A stretch of 64,000 nt of DNA from Pseudoroseomonas aestuarii (GTDB taxonomy: Bacteria > Pseudomonadota > Alphaproteobacteria > Acetobacterales > Acetobacteraceae). The notes under the pieces were generated by a model, which saw only the letters and a program-made list of their open reading frames with translations, was not told the DNA's origin and ran no database searches. The stretch spans positions 1-64,000 of the forward strand of contig NZ_JBHSCH010000008.1 in assembly GCF_042651065.1 (NCBI RefSeq), given 5' to 3'. The number at the start of each line of letters is the position of its first letter. The first letter of the stretch is position 1. Of this stretch, positions 8,627-15,907 are shown in pieces. Position numbers and translations under genes: made by a program.

Positions 8627-9238
8627 TCAATGCCAGGAACGCAGGATCTCGTCGGTCGAGGCGGTCTCGATCTGCTGGCTGAAGCGCTCGTTGTAGAGGG
8701 TCAGCAGCGCGTCATGCGTCCGGTCGGAGCCGGAGCAGATGGCGTCGGTCGGGATGACGACGCGGTAGCCGCGGTCCACCGCCCCCAGCACGGCCGCCAG
8801 CACGCAGACATCCGTCTCCGCCCCGCTGATCACCAGCGTGTCGATGCCGCGCGAATAGAGATGGTCGTCCAGCGCCGGGTGCAGCCAGGGGGAATAGACC
8901 ATCTTGTCGATGACCGTGGCGGGCGGGACGAAGCGCTGCAGGGGCTCAAGCAGCTCCAGCATGCCCGTGGGCAGCACATCCTGCGTCACGGAGGACCAGC
9001 GCTCGTAGTATTCGCGCCACATGCCGGGTGCGTCCTGCGGCCGCTGGGCGGGGATGAAGCGGGTGAAGATCGTGCGGTCCGGGAAGACGCCGGCCAGCTG
9101 GACCACCAGCGGCAGGACGCGCTGCATCCACGGCGTCTCCCACTCCGAGCCGGGCCCGAACAGGTTCTGCATGTCCACGCAGAGATGCGCGCAGCGCGCC
9201 GTCAGGGGGCCGCGCTGCAACCCGTTCTTCCAAGCCAT
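8627..9238 (-). CDS. Isochorismatase-fold cysteine hydrolase
   Basis: 203-residue cytosolic hydrolase of the isochorismatase/nicotinamidase superfamily. The catalytic Asp is in CVDMQNLF, the Lys in VIDKMVYSPW and the nucleophilic Cys in ETDVCVLAAVLGAVDRGYRV. The nicotinamidase metal motif (DxHxxxH) is not seen, so despite the nearby nadE it should not be called PncA; a small-amide hydrolase is more likely. The frame stays open upstream into nadE, but the ATG at 9238 has AGGAGAG just upstream and a conserved N-terminus follows, so that start was taken. It lies 74 nt after nadE on the same strand. Confidence 0.87.
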   Translation of the reverse strand: MAWKNGLQRGPLTARCAHLCVDMQNLFGPGSEWETPWMQRVLPLVVQLAGVFPDRTIFTRFIPAQRPQDAPGMWREYYERWSSVTQDVLPTGMLELLEPLQRFVPPATVIDKMVYSPWLHPALDDHLYSRGIDTLVISGAETDVCVLAAVLGAVDRGYRVVIPTDAICSGSDRTHDALLTLYNERFSQQIETASTDEILRSWH

Positions 9239-9312
9239 GTCGTCATCTCTCCTGCTGCGTGGCCGTGCCGTTCCTGCATAAGCGGCCAGGGGAGCGGCGG
9301 TTCCCGGATGGC

Positions 9313-11349
9313 TCAGCCCTGCGGCACGTTGCGGCGCAGTTCCTCCAGCCAGGCGTTGGCATTGCCATCCGAAGGCGCGCGCCAGTCGCCGCGCGGCGAG
9401 AGCGAGCCGCCGGCGGCCACCTTCGGCCCGTTCGGCATGGCGCTGCGCTTGAACTGGGCGAAGCCGAAGAAGCGCTGCAGGAACACCTCCAGCCAGTGGC
9501 GGATGGTGGGCAGGTCGTAGGCGCCGCGCTTCCCCTCCGGGAAGCCGGGCGGCCAGCGGCCAGCGGCCGCGTCGCCCCAGGCCATCAGCGCCAGGAAGGC
9601 GATCTTGGACGGGCGGAAGCCGTAGCGCAGCGTGTAGAACAGGTGGAAATCCTGCAGCGCGTAGGGGCCGATCTTGGCCTCGGTGCTCTGCAGCTGCTGG
9701 TCCTCGCCGGCCGGCACCAGCTCGGGCGAGATCTCGGTGTCCAGCACCGATTGCAGCGTGGCGCCCACCGCCGCATCGAACTGCCCGGAGCCGATGACCC
9801 AGCGGATGAGGTGCTGGATCAGCGTCTTCGGCACGCCCGCATTGACGTTGTAGTGCGACATCTGGTCGCCCACGCCATAGGTGCACCAGCCCAGCGCCAG
9901 CTCCGAGAGGTCGCCCGTGCCGAGCACCATGCCGCCATGGTGGTTGGCGGCGCGGAACAGGTAGTCGGTGCGCAGCCCGGCCTGGACGTTCTCGAAGGTG
10001 ACGTCATAGACCGGCTCGCCACGGCCGAAGGGGTGGCCGAGATCGGTCAGCATCTGCTTCGCCGCCGGCCGGATGTCCAGCTCCAGCGCGGTGATGCCGA
10101 GCGCCTGCATCAGCGCGTGGGCGTTGGTCTTGGTGCCGGCCGAGGTGCCGAAGCCGGGCAGGGTGTAGCCGATGATGTCGGTGCGCGGCTTGCCCATCCG
10201 GTCCATCGCCCGGGCGGCGACGATCAGCGCCTGGGTGGAATCGAGGCCGCCCGAGACGCCGATGACGATCTTGCCGCCGCGCGTGGCGGTGAGCCGCTGC
10301 ACCAGGCCGGAGACCTGGATGTTGTAGGCCTCGTAGCAATCCTGCTCCAGCCGCGCCGGGTCGGCCGGCACGAAGGGGAAGCGCTCCAGCGCGCGGTGGA
10401 AGCCGATGTCGCCCTCCGGCGGCTCCAGCCGGAAGGCCTGGCGGCGGAAGGCGGGGGCATGGCGGCGGCGGTTGTCGTCGAAGGTGCCCTGCCGCGCCCG
10501 CTCCTGCCGCAGCAGGTCGAGGTCGATATCGGCCAGCACGATCTGGTCGGCGTCCGGGAAGCGCTCGCTCTCGCGCAGGATGGCGCCGTTCTCGAAGATC
10601 GAGACCTGCCCGTCCCAGGCGAGGTCGGTGGTGGACTCGCCCACCCCCGCCGCGGCGTAGAGATAGGCCGCGAGGCAGCGCGCCGATTGCGACTGGCAGA
10701 GCAGCCGCCGCGTCTCCGCCTTGCCCACCGTGATGTTGCTGGCCGAGAGGTTGGCCAGGACCAGCGCGCCGGCCAGCGCGCCCTCGGCGCTGGGGGGGAA
10801 GGGCACCCAGAGGTCCTCGCACACCTCGGCGTGGATCACGAGGCCCGGCACGTCCTCGGCGTCGAACAGCAGGTCGGGGCCGAAGGGCGCCTCCTGGCCC
10901 GCCAGGCGGATCATGCCGCCCTCCGTGCCGTGGCCGGAGGCGAACCAGCGGTGCTCGTAGAACTCCCGGTAGTTGGGCAAATGCTGCTTCGGCACCACGC
11001 CGAGCAGCCGGCCGCGCTGGATGGCCAGCGCCGTGTTGTACACCCGCCCCGCATGCCGCACCGGCGCCCCCACCAGCAGCAGCGGCCGCAGCGTGGCGCT
11101 GGCCTCCAGCAGCGTGGCGACCGCCGCCTCCACCGCGTCCAGCAGCGTGTCCTGCAGATGCAGGTCGTCGATCGCGTAGCCGGAGAGGCCGAGCTCCGGG
11201 AACACCGCGAGCGCGGCACCCTCGGCGTCGCAATGCCGCGCCGCGGCCAGGATCGCCTGCGCGTTGGCGGCAGGGTCGGCCAGGGTGCAGCGGGTGGTGC
11301 AGGCGGCCACGCGGGCGAAGCCGTGGCGGTAGATCGACAGGAAGCTCAT
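9313..11349 (-). CDS. nadE: Glutamine-dependent NAD+ synthetase
   Basis: Amidates nicotinic acid adenine dinucleotide to NAD+ using glutamine and ATP, in the cytosol. At 678 residues it is the long two-domain form. The N-terminal nitrilase-type glutaminase has the full triad: Glu52 in FPELGLSGYA, Lys121 in VPKQHLPNYRE and Cys177 in AEVCEDLW. The C-terminal synthetase has the P-loop GVSGGLDST, then LPGFGTSAGTKTNA and LGTGDLSELALGWCTYG. Numbering almost matches the M. tuberculosis enzyme. It heads a minus-strand run with the isochorismatase-fold gene and is divergent from the GbsR-type regulator. Confidence 0.96.
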   Translation of the reverse strand: MSFLSIYRHGFARVAACTTRCTLADPAANAQAILAAARHCDAEGAALAVFPELGLSGYAIDDLHLQDTLLDAVEAAVATLLEASATLRPLLLVGAPVRHAGRVYNTALAIQRGRLLGVVPKQHLPNYREFYEHRWFASGHGTEGGMIRLAGQEAPFGPDLLFDAEDVPGLVIHAEVCEDLWVPFPPSAEGALAGALVLANLSASNITVGKAETRRLLCQSQSARCLAAYLYAAAGVGESTTDLAWDGQVSIFENGAILRESERFPDADQIVLADIDLDLLRQERARQGTFDDNRRRHAPAFRRQAFRLEPPEGDIGFHRALERFPFVPADPARLEQDCYEAYNIQVSGLVQRLTATRGGKIVIGVSGGLDSTQALIVAARAMDRMGKPRTDIIGYTLPGFGTSAGTKTNAHALMQALGITALELDIRPAAKQMLTDLGHPFGRGEPVYDVTFENVQAGLRTDYLFRAANHHGGMVLGTGDLSELALGWCTYGVGDQMSHYNVNAGVPKTLIQHLIRWVIGSGQFDAAVGATLQSVLDTEISPELVPAGEDQQLQSTEAKIGPYALQDFHLFYTLRYGFRPSKIAFLALMAWGDAAAGRWPPGFPEGKRGAYDLPTIRHWLEVFLQRFFGFAQFKRSAMPNGPKVAAGGSLSPRGDWRAPSDGNANAWLEELRRNVPQG

Positions 11350-11461
11350 GCGCCCCAGCCTGCCCCCGCCGCGCCCGCGCGTCCAGCGGGGCGGCGATCA
11401 GCAATGGGTCAGCCGGCGGCCGGCCGGACCCTTGCCGCCCGGCGCAACGACCTATATCAAG

Positions 11462-11481
11462 ATTTCAGAAAATACTGAAAT
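11462..11481. promoter_or_regulatory. Perfect palindrome upstream of the GbsR-type gene, candidate autoregulatory operator
   Basis: ATTTCAG (11462-11468) and CTGAAAT (11475-11481) are perfect inverted arms around 6 nt, ending 20 nt before the start codon of the MarR/GbsR-type gene. The arms are AT-rich in a very GC-rich genome. TATATC at 11453-11458 could be a -10 element just upstream, which would place the palindrome over the transcription start. Binding by the adjacent regulator is inference. Confidence 0.6.
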
Positions 11482-11501
11482 TTCCGAATCGGCAGGAATG
11501 C

Positions 11502-12086
11502 ATGAACCTCCCTCCCGTCGCCCAGGCCTTCGTGCTGCATTTCGGCGAGATGGGCAGCCGCTGGGGCATCAACCGCACGGTGGGGCAGATCTACGCCCTG
11601 CTCTACGTCTCGCCCGTGCCGCTCAACGCCGAGCAGATCGTCGAGGCGCTCGGCGTCTCGCGCTCCAACGTCTCGATGGGGCTGCGCGAGCTGCAGGCCT
11701 GGAACCTGATCATCCCCAAGCACATCCCGGATGACCGGCGGGACCACTACACCACCCCCGACGATGTCTGGCAGATCCTGCGAACGCTGGCCGAGGAGCG
11801 GAAGAAGCGCGAGGTGGACCCCACCCTCTCGGTGCTGCGCGAGCTGCTGATGCAATCCCCCGGCAGCGAGGCCGAGCGCCACGCCCAGGAGCGCATCGCC
11901 GAGATGCACACGCTGATCGAGCGGCTGACCACCTGGTACGACGACGTGAAGCGGCTGGAGACGGAGCGCCTGGCGGCGCTGCTGGCGCTCGGCGCGCGCG
12001 TCACGCGCCTGCTGGAGGCCAAGGACAAGATCGTCTCGCTGGCGCGCCCGGCGGCGCGCAACCGGCGCCCGACCCCCACGGAGTAG
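11502..12086 (+). CDS. GbsR/MarR-type transcriptional regulator of the cyd operon
   Basis: 194-residue winged-helix protein. The GbsR-like beginning (FVLHFGEMGSRWGINRTVGQIYALLY, 10-35) leads into an HTH (LNAEQIVEALGVSRSNVSMGLRELQAWNLI) with a basic wing (IPKHIPDDRRDHYTTP). The C-terminal half is helical, with a likely coiled coil (EIAEMHTLIERL and on) for dimerisation, and ends in a basic tail. Start ATG 11502 has AGGA at 11494-11497. The gene ends 7 nt before cydA, so it is cotranscribed with the terminal oxidase and probably regulates it through the upstream palindrome. The inducing signal is unknown. Confidence 0.85.
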   Translation: MNLPPVAQAFVLHFGEMGSRWGINRTVGQIYALLYVSPVPLNAEQIVEALGVSRSNVSMGLRELQAWNLIIPKHIPDDRRDHYTTPDDVWQILRTLAEERKKREVDPTLSVLRELLMQSPGSEAERHAQERIAEMHTLIERLTTWYDDVKRLETERLAALLALGARVTRLLEAKDKIVSLARPAARNRRPTPTE

Positions 12087-12093
12087 CCCTCCC

Positions 12094-13437
12094 ATGGACC
12101 CGACCCTCCTCGCCCGCATCCAGTTCGCGGCGAACATCTCCTTCCACATCCTGTTCCCGACCGTGACCATCGCGCTCGGCTGGGTGCTGCTCTACTTCAA
12201 GCTGCGCTACAGCCGCAGCCGCGACATGGCCTGGATGGAGGCCTACCGCTTCTGGGTGAAGGTGTTCGCCCTCTCCTTCGCGCTCGGCGTGGTCTCGGGC
12301 ATCACCATGAGCTTCCAGTTCGGCACCAACTGGCCGGGCTTCATGCAGCATGTGGGCAACATCGCCGGCCCCCTGCTGGCCTACGAGATCCTGACGGCCT
12401 TCTTCCTGGAGGCCACCTTCCTCGGCATCATGCTGTTCGGCTTCCGCCGCGTGCCGGGCTGGCTGCACACCCTGGCCACCTTCCTCGTCGCCTTCGGCAC
12501 GACGATGAGCGCCTTCTGGATCATCGTGCTGAACTCCTGGATGCACACGCCGCAGGGCTTCGAGCTGCGCGACGGCGTGGCGCACGCGACGGACTGGGCG
12601 GCGATCATCCTCAACCCCTCCATGCCCTACCGGCTGACCCACATGCTGGTGGCCTCGGCGCTGACGGTGGCCTTCCTGATGGCCGGCCTCTCCGCCTGGC
12701 GCTGGCTGCGCGGCGACACGGCGCCGGGCGTGCGCAACGCGCTCCGCACCGGCGTGGTGATGGCCGCCCTCCTGGCCCCCACCCAGGCGCTGATCGGCGA
12801 CATGCACGGGCTGAACACGCTGGAGCACCAGCCGGCCAAGGTGGCGGCGATGGAGGGCAACTGGCGCACCGGAAGCCATGTGCCGCTGCTGCTCTTCGCC
12901 GTGCCGGACGAGGTAGCGCGCGAGAACCGCCTGGAGATCGGCATCCCCTCGATGGCCAGCATCATCCTCAGGCACAGCCCCGCGGGCGTGGTGCCGGGGC
13001 TGGACCAGTTCGAGGGCAACCACCCGCCGGTGAAGCCGGTGTTCTATGCCTTCCGCGTCATGGTCGGCACCGGGCTGCTGATGATCGGCGCGGGGCTGGC
13101 CTCGGCCTTCTACCTCTGGCGGCGCGGCGCGCTGCCGGCGTGGCTGCTGCGCGGCCTGGTGGCGATGACCTTCGCCGGATGGGTGGCGACGCTCGCCGGC
13201 TGGTACGTCACCGAGATCGGCCGGCAGCCCTGGCTGGTCACCGGCGTGCTCTCCACCGCCCAGGCGGTGGGGCCGGTGCCGGCGGGCAATATCGGCCTGA
13301 CGCTGGCCATGTACCTCACCCTCTACGCGGTGCTGCTGGCCGCCTATGTCGCCGCCCTGTTCCGCCTCGCCCGCAAGGGCCGCGCCATGCCGGAGGCGGG
13401 GCTGCCCGCCGGCGGCCTGGTCGCCCGCGCCTCCTGA
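12094..13437 (+). CDS. cydA: Cytochrome bd-type quinol oxidase subunit I, cyanide-insensitive (CioA) type
   Basis: Haem-bearing subunit of a bd-family terminal oxidase that reduces oxygen to water with quinol electrons at the cytoplasmic membrane, without proton pumping. Length is 447 residues with about nine hydrophobic segments. Haem ligands are visible as His18 in NISFHILFP and His183 in PYRLTHMLVAS, and a methionine follows in the RVMVGTGLLM helix. GWYVTEIGRQPW is the conserved block near residue 370. The Q-loop is short, as in the CIO subfamily, which tends to have low sensitivity to cyanide. It sits between the GbsR-type gene (7 nt) and cydB (10 nt). Confidence 0.95.
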   Translation: MDPTLLARIQFAANISFHILFPTVTIALGWVLLYFKLRYSRSRDMAWMEAYRFWVKVFALSFALGVVSGITMSFQFGTNWPGFMQHVGNIAGPLLAYEILTAFFLEATFLGIMLFGFRRVPGWLHTLATFLVAFGTTMSAFWIIVLNSWMHTPQGFELRDGVAHATDWAAIILNPSMPYRLTHMLVASALTVAFLMAGLSAWRWLRGDTAPGVRNALRTGVVMAALLAPTQALIGDMHGLNTLEHQPAKVAAMEGNWRTGSHVPLLLFAVPDEVARENRLEIGIPSMASIILRHSPAGVVPGLDQFEGNHPPVKPVFYAFRVMVGTGLLMIGAGLASAFYLWRRGALPAWLLRGLVAMTFAGWVATLAGWYVTEIGRQPWLVTGVLSTAQAVGPVPAGNIGLTLAMYLTLYAVLLAAYVAALFRLARKGRAMPEAGLPAGGLVARAS

Positions 13438-13447
13438 GGACGCCGCC

Positions 13448-14461
13448 ATGACCCCCTTCCTCGACCCCGAGCTGCTGCCGGTGATCTTCGCCGTGCTGAT
13501 GGCGGTCTCCGTCCTCGCCTATGTGGTGCTGGACGGCTACGACCTCGGCGTCGGCCTGCTGCTGAACGCCACCACCGAGGAGGCGGAGCGCGACCGCATG
13601 GTCGCCTCCATCGGCCCCTTCTGGGACGCCAACGAGACCTGGCTGGTGCTGGGCGTCGGCCTGCTGCTGGTGGCCTTCCCCATCGCGCATGGCGCCATCC
13701 TCACCGCGCTCTACCTGCCGGTCGCGGTGATGCTGGCCGGGCTGATCCTGCGCGGCGTGGCCTTCGAGTTCCGCGCCAAGGCCGCCTCGGTGCTGGGCAA
13801 GCGGGCCTGGGACCACGCCTTCTTCGCCGGCTCCCTGCTGGCCGCGCTCTCCCAGGGCTGGATGCTCGGCCGCTACGTGCTGGGCTTCGCGGGGGGCCTC
13901 GCGCCGCAGGCCTTCGCCGCCCTCTCGGCGGTGGGGCTGGCGGCGGGCTATGCCTTCATCGGCGCCTGCTGGCTGATCTGGCGCACCGAGGGCGACCTCC
14001 AGCGCCGCGCCGTGGCCTGGGCGCGCCCTACGCTCTGGCTGGTGGGGCTCGGCATCCTCGCCGTCTCGCTGGCCACTCCGCTGGCCTCGCCCCGCATCCT
14101 GGCGCGCTGGCTGGAGATGCCGAACCTGGTGCTGCTGGCGCCGCTGCCGGCCACCACCTTCGTGCTGCTGCTCGGCCTGCACAGCCTGCTGAAGCACCTG
14201 CCGCTGCCGGACGGCGCCCTGGAGCGGCTGCCCTTCTGGGGCGCCACGGGGCTGTTCGTGCTCTCCTTCACCGGACTCGCCTGGTCTTTCTTCCCCTATA
14301 TCGTGCCGGACCGGCTGACGCTGTGGCAGGCCGCGGCGTCGCCGGAGAGCCTGACCATCATCCTGGCCGGCGCGCTGTTCGTGCTGCCGGTGATCCTGGC
14401 CTACACCCTGCTGGCCTGGCGCATCTTCGGCGGCAAGGCGGGCGAGCTGCGCTACGACTGA
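13448..14461 (+). CDS. cydB: Cytochrome bd-type quinol oxidase subunit II
   Basis: 337-residue membrane partner of CydA with about eight transmembrane helices. VLDGYDLGVGLLL and SIGPFWDANETWLVLGVGLLL are the typical N-terminal blocks, with the conserved Trp and Asn; LRGVAFEFR follows. The frame is open upstream into cydA, but ATG 13448 is the first start after the cydA stop and matches the family N-terminus. The usual third small subunit (CydX/CydS-like) was not found after it. A 13-bp hairpin closes the operon at 14470-14509. Confidence 0.95.
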   Translation: MTPFLDPELLPVIFAVLMAVSVLAYVVLDGYDLGVGLLLNATTEEAERDRMVASIGPFWDANETWLVLGVGLLLVAFPIAHGAILTALYLPVAVMLAGLILRGVAFEFRAKAASVLGKRAWDHAFFAGSLLAALSQGWMLGRYVLGFAGGLAPQAFAALSAVGLAAGYAFIGACWLIWRTEGDLQRRAVAWARPTLWLVGLGILAVSLATPLASPRILARWLEMPNLVLLAPLPATTFVLLLGLHSLLKHLPLPDGALERLPFWGATGLFVLSFTGLAWSFFPYIVPDRLTLWQAAASPESLTIILAGALFVLPVILAYTLLAWRIFGGKAGELRYD

Positions 14462-14469
14462 GCGTGCCC

Positions 14470-14509
14470 GCGGGCGGGAGGGGAGGGGGGCGGCAACCCT
14501 CCCGCCCGC
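14470..14509 (+). terminator. Hairpin after cydB
   Basis: GCGGGCGGGAGGG (14470-14482) pairs perfectly with CCCTCCCGCCCGC (14497-14509) around a 14-nt G-rich loop, starting 9 nt after the cydB stop. No clean T-run follows, so termination may need Rho. Confidence 0.55.
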
Positions 14510-14557
14510 TTCGGGTTCCGTCCGTGACGGACCACGCCGCCATGGAAGGAGCCGGGC

Positions 14558-15808
14558 ATGCCGGACACCCCCCGCGCCCCCGCCCTCGACGACACCCTGG
14601 CCCTGCTGCGCGAGGGCTACACCTTCATCGGCCGCCGCTGCGACGAGCTGGGCACCGACCTCTTCGCCACCCGGCTGATGATGACGCCCGTGCTGTGCAT
14701 GCGCGGGGCGGAGGCGGCGCGGATGTTCTACGCGCCGGGCCGCTTCACCCGCCAGGGCGCCATGCCGCGCACCACGCTGTGGCTGCTGCAGGACAAGGGC
14801 AGCGTGCAGGCGCTGGACGGCGCGGCGCACCGGCACCGCAAGGCGATGTTCATGGCCATGATGTCGCCCGGCGCCATCGCCGGCGCCGCCGACCTGCTGG
14901 AGAAGCACTGGCGCGAGGCCCTGCCGCGCTGGGAGGCGGCCGGGGAGGTGGCGCTGTTCGAGGAGATGGGCCTGCTGCTGACGCGCGTGGCCTGCGACTG
15001 GGCCGGCGTGCCCCTGCGGGAGGAGGACGCCCCCACCCTGGCCGCCGAGCTCACGGCCATGATCGAGTATTCCGGCCGCGTCGGCCCCGGCACGCTGAAC
15101 GCGCTGCGCCTGCGCGCCCGCACCGAGCGGCGGATGCGCGCCCTGGTGCGGGAGATCCGCGCCGGCGCGGTGCCGGTGCCCGAGGGCAGCGCGGCGGCGC
15201 TGATCGCCGCGCACCGCGCGCCGGACGGCACGCCGCTGGACGAGAAGGCGGCCGCCGTGGAACTGATCAACATCCTCCGCCCGACCGTCGCGGTGGGGCG
15301 CTTCATCGCCTTCGCCGCCCTGGCCCTGCATGAGAACCCCGCCTGGCGGGCCCGCTTCGCCGCGGGAGAGGAGGACGGCCTGGAGCCCTTCGTACAGGAG
15401 GTGCGGCGCTTCTATCCCTTCTTCCCGATGATCGGCGGGCGGGCCTGCGAGGCCTTCGAATGGCACGGCCACCGCTTCGCGGCGGGCGACTGGGTGCTGC
15501 TCGACCTCTACGGCACCAATCACGACCCGCGCCTCTGGCCGGAGCCGCACCGCTTCCGCCCCGAGCGTTTCCACGGCTGGCCGGGCGACCCGGACACCCT
15601 CGTCCCGCAGGGGGCGGGTGACCCGTACCAGGGGCACCGCTGCCCGGGCGAGTGGATCACCATCGCGCTGATGGGCCGCGCCGTGCGGCTGCTCAGCCAG
15701 GCCATGCGCTATGCCCTGCCGCCGCAGGACCTCTCCATCCGGCTGAACCGGATGCCCGCCATGGCGGAAAGCGGCGTGCGGCTGCGCGAGATCCGCCGCG
15801 CCGCCTGA
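14558..15808 (+). CDS. CYP152-family cytochrome P450 (H2O2-dependent fatty-acid peroxygenase)
   Basis: 416-residue P450 recognised as CYP152, the class that uses H2O2 directly to hydroxylate or decarboxylate fatty acids and needs no redox partner. The I-helix lacks the usual acid-alcohol pair and has Arg241-Pro242 (NILRPTVAVGRF), as in P450-BSbeta and P450-SPalpha, where the Arg holds the substrate carboxylate. The haem ligand is Cys362 in GHRCPGEWITIALMG. No signal or membrane segment is seen, so it is cytosolic. No ferredoxin or reductase gene is adjacent, as expected. It follows the cydAB terminator as its own unit. Whether it hydroxylates at alpha or beta, or decarboxylates, cannot be read here. 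Confidence 0.93.
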   Translation: MPDTPRAPALDDTLALLREGYTFIGRRCDELGTDLFATRLMMTPVLCMRGAEAARMFYAPGRFTRQGAMPRTTLWLLQDKGSVQALDGAAHRHRKAMFMAMMSPGAIAGAADLLEKHWREALPRWEAAGEVALFEEMGLLLTRVACDWAGVPLREEDAPTLAAELTAMIEYSGRVGPGTLNALRLRARTERRMRALVREIRAGAVPVPEGSAAALIAAHRAPDGTPLDEKAAAVELINILRPTVAVGRFIAFAALALHENPAWRARFAAGEEDGLEPFVQEVRRFYPFFPMIGGRACEAFEWHGHRFAAGDWVLLDLYGTNHDPRLWPEPHRFRPERFHGWPGDPDTLVPQGAGDPYQGHRCPGEWITIALMGRAVRLLSQAMRYALPPQDLSIRLNRMPAMAESGVRLREIRRAA

Positions 15809-15826
15809 GACAACCCCGGCACAAAG

Positions 15827-15861
15827 TTATCCCCAGATTCCGTGGAGCGATCTGGGGATAA
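15827..15861. terminator. Bidirectional hairpin between convergent genes
   Basis: TTATCCCCAGAT (15827-15838) pairs perfectly with ATCTGGGGATAA (15850-15861) around an 11-nt loop, between the P450 gene and the convergent binding-protein gene. A short A-run follows. The arm ends TTATCCCCA/TGGGGATAA each differ from a DnaA box (TTATCCACA) at one position, which is treated as coincidence. Confidence 0.65.
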
Positions 15862-15907
15862 AACCGGGAGGCCGGTGTGGAAAATCCGGCCAACCCCTTG
15901 TCCTGCC

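Noticed and set aside
8627..9238. Nicotinamidase PncA linked to nadE
   Set aside because: The isochorismatase fold and triad fit, but the nicotinamidase metal-binding His motif is not visible.
8627..9886. 419-codon version of the isochorismatase-fold gene
   Set aside because: The extra N-terminus is antisense-phase translation of nadE DNA; the ATG at 9238 has a ribosome site and the family start.
15827..15885. Replication origin or DnaA cluster
   Set aside because: Boxes are all one base off, no AT-rich unwinding region, no dnaA, parAB, gidA or repA gene near; stem geometry favours a terminator.
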